Below, one piece after another: positions 5,326-5,380 of a stretch of DNA of 5,380 nt. The stretch lies in assembly GCA_958448375.1 (NCBI GenBank), contig CAUDDU010000080.1, forward strand, positions 1 through 5,380. The letters run 5' to 3'. The notes beneath the pieces were generated by a model. It did no database searches. It had not been told where the DNA came from and saw nothing but the letters and a program-made list of their open reading frames with translations. The stretch is from an uncultured Collinsella sp. (GTDB taxonomy: Bacteria > Actinomycetota > Coriobacteriia > Coriobacteriales > Coriobacteriaceae). Within the stretch, counting starts at the first letter, position 1, and each line of letters opens with the position of its first letter. Both the position numbers and the translations under genes were made by a program.

Positions 5326-5380
5326 GCATACGAGGGTATCCGGAGCATGTCCGGCCCCGGTTTTCGCGTGCCTACTCGTT
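5326..5380. other. Right-edge segment with no identifiable gene
   Basis: These 55 bases contain a short inverted repeat, CCGGA-GCATG-TCCGG (5340-5354). A minus-strand TAG at 5372-5374 could be the stop codon of a gene entering from the right, which would fit a bidirectional terminator. Only two codons would be visible, so no gene is called. Confidence 0.3.

Overview
The window looks like chromosomal DNA from a high-GC, Gram-positive gut-type actinobacterium. Coriobacteriia, and something near Collinsella, is my best guess. This rests on strong G/C bias at third codon positions, clear AGGAG-type ribosome binding sites, GTG and TTG starts, a subgroup-Ic aspartate aminotransferase and an archaeal-style topoisomerase I. 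The species assignment is inference. No phage, CRISPR, integrase or tRNA signal was seen.

Almost everything is on the minus strand and is read from right to left. In transcription order: a PLP aspartate aminotransferase (4851-3547); a 104-aa STAS anti-sigma-factor antagonist (3480-3166); a hairpin and candidate promoter; a TatA/B-type protein with a long acidic tail (3012-2431); tatC (2431-1640); hypA (1633-1277); a 136-bp palindromic repeat; hypB (1113-430); and the 5' end of a type IA topoisomerase gene (375 to beyond base 1). On the plus strand, a small unrecognised 84-aa protein gene (5001-5255) diverges from the aminotransferase gene. It is followed by a 15-bp-stem terminator (5288-5325). 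The last 55 bases hold nothing I can name.

The central genes form one tight unit. tatA and tatC overlap by one base (TAATG), and the ribosome binding site of hypA lies in the last codons of tatC. The pairing makes functional sense. HypA and HypB insert nickel into [NiFe]-hydrogenase large subunits, and the Tat system exports folded cofactor-loaded proteins, including many hydrogenases. No hydrogenase structural gene is in view, so the link is inferred.

The most unusual structure is the long imperfect inverted repeat that fills the gap between hypA and hypB. It resembles the REP/BIME or MITE class of small mobile palindromes. A GGGGACG-containing relic may also lie beside the terminator at the right end. 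I did not find a convincing new multi-gene system. The candidates worth following are the palindrome, the TatA/B tail and the small unknown protein.
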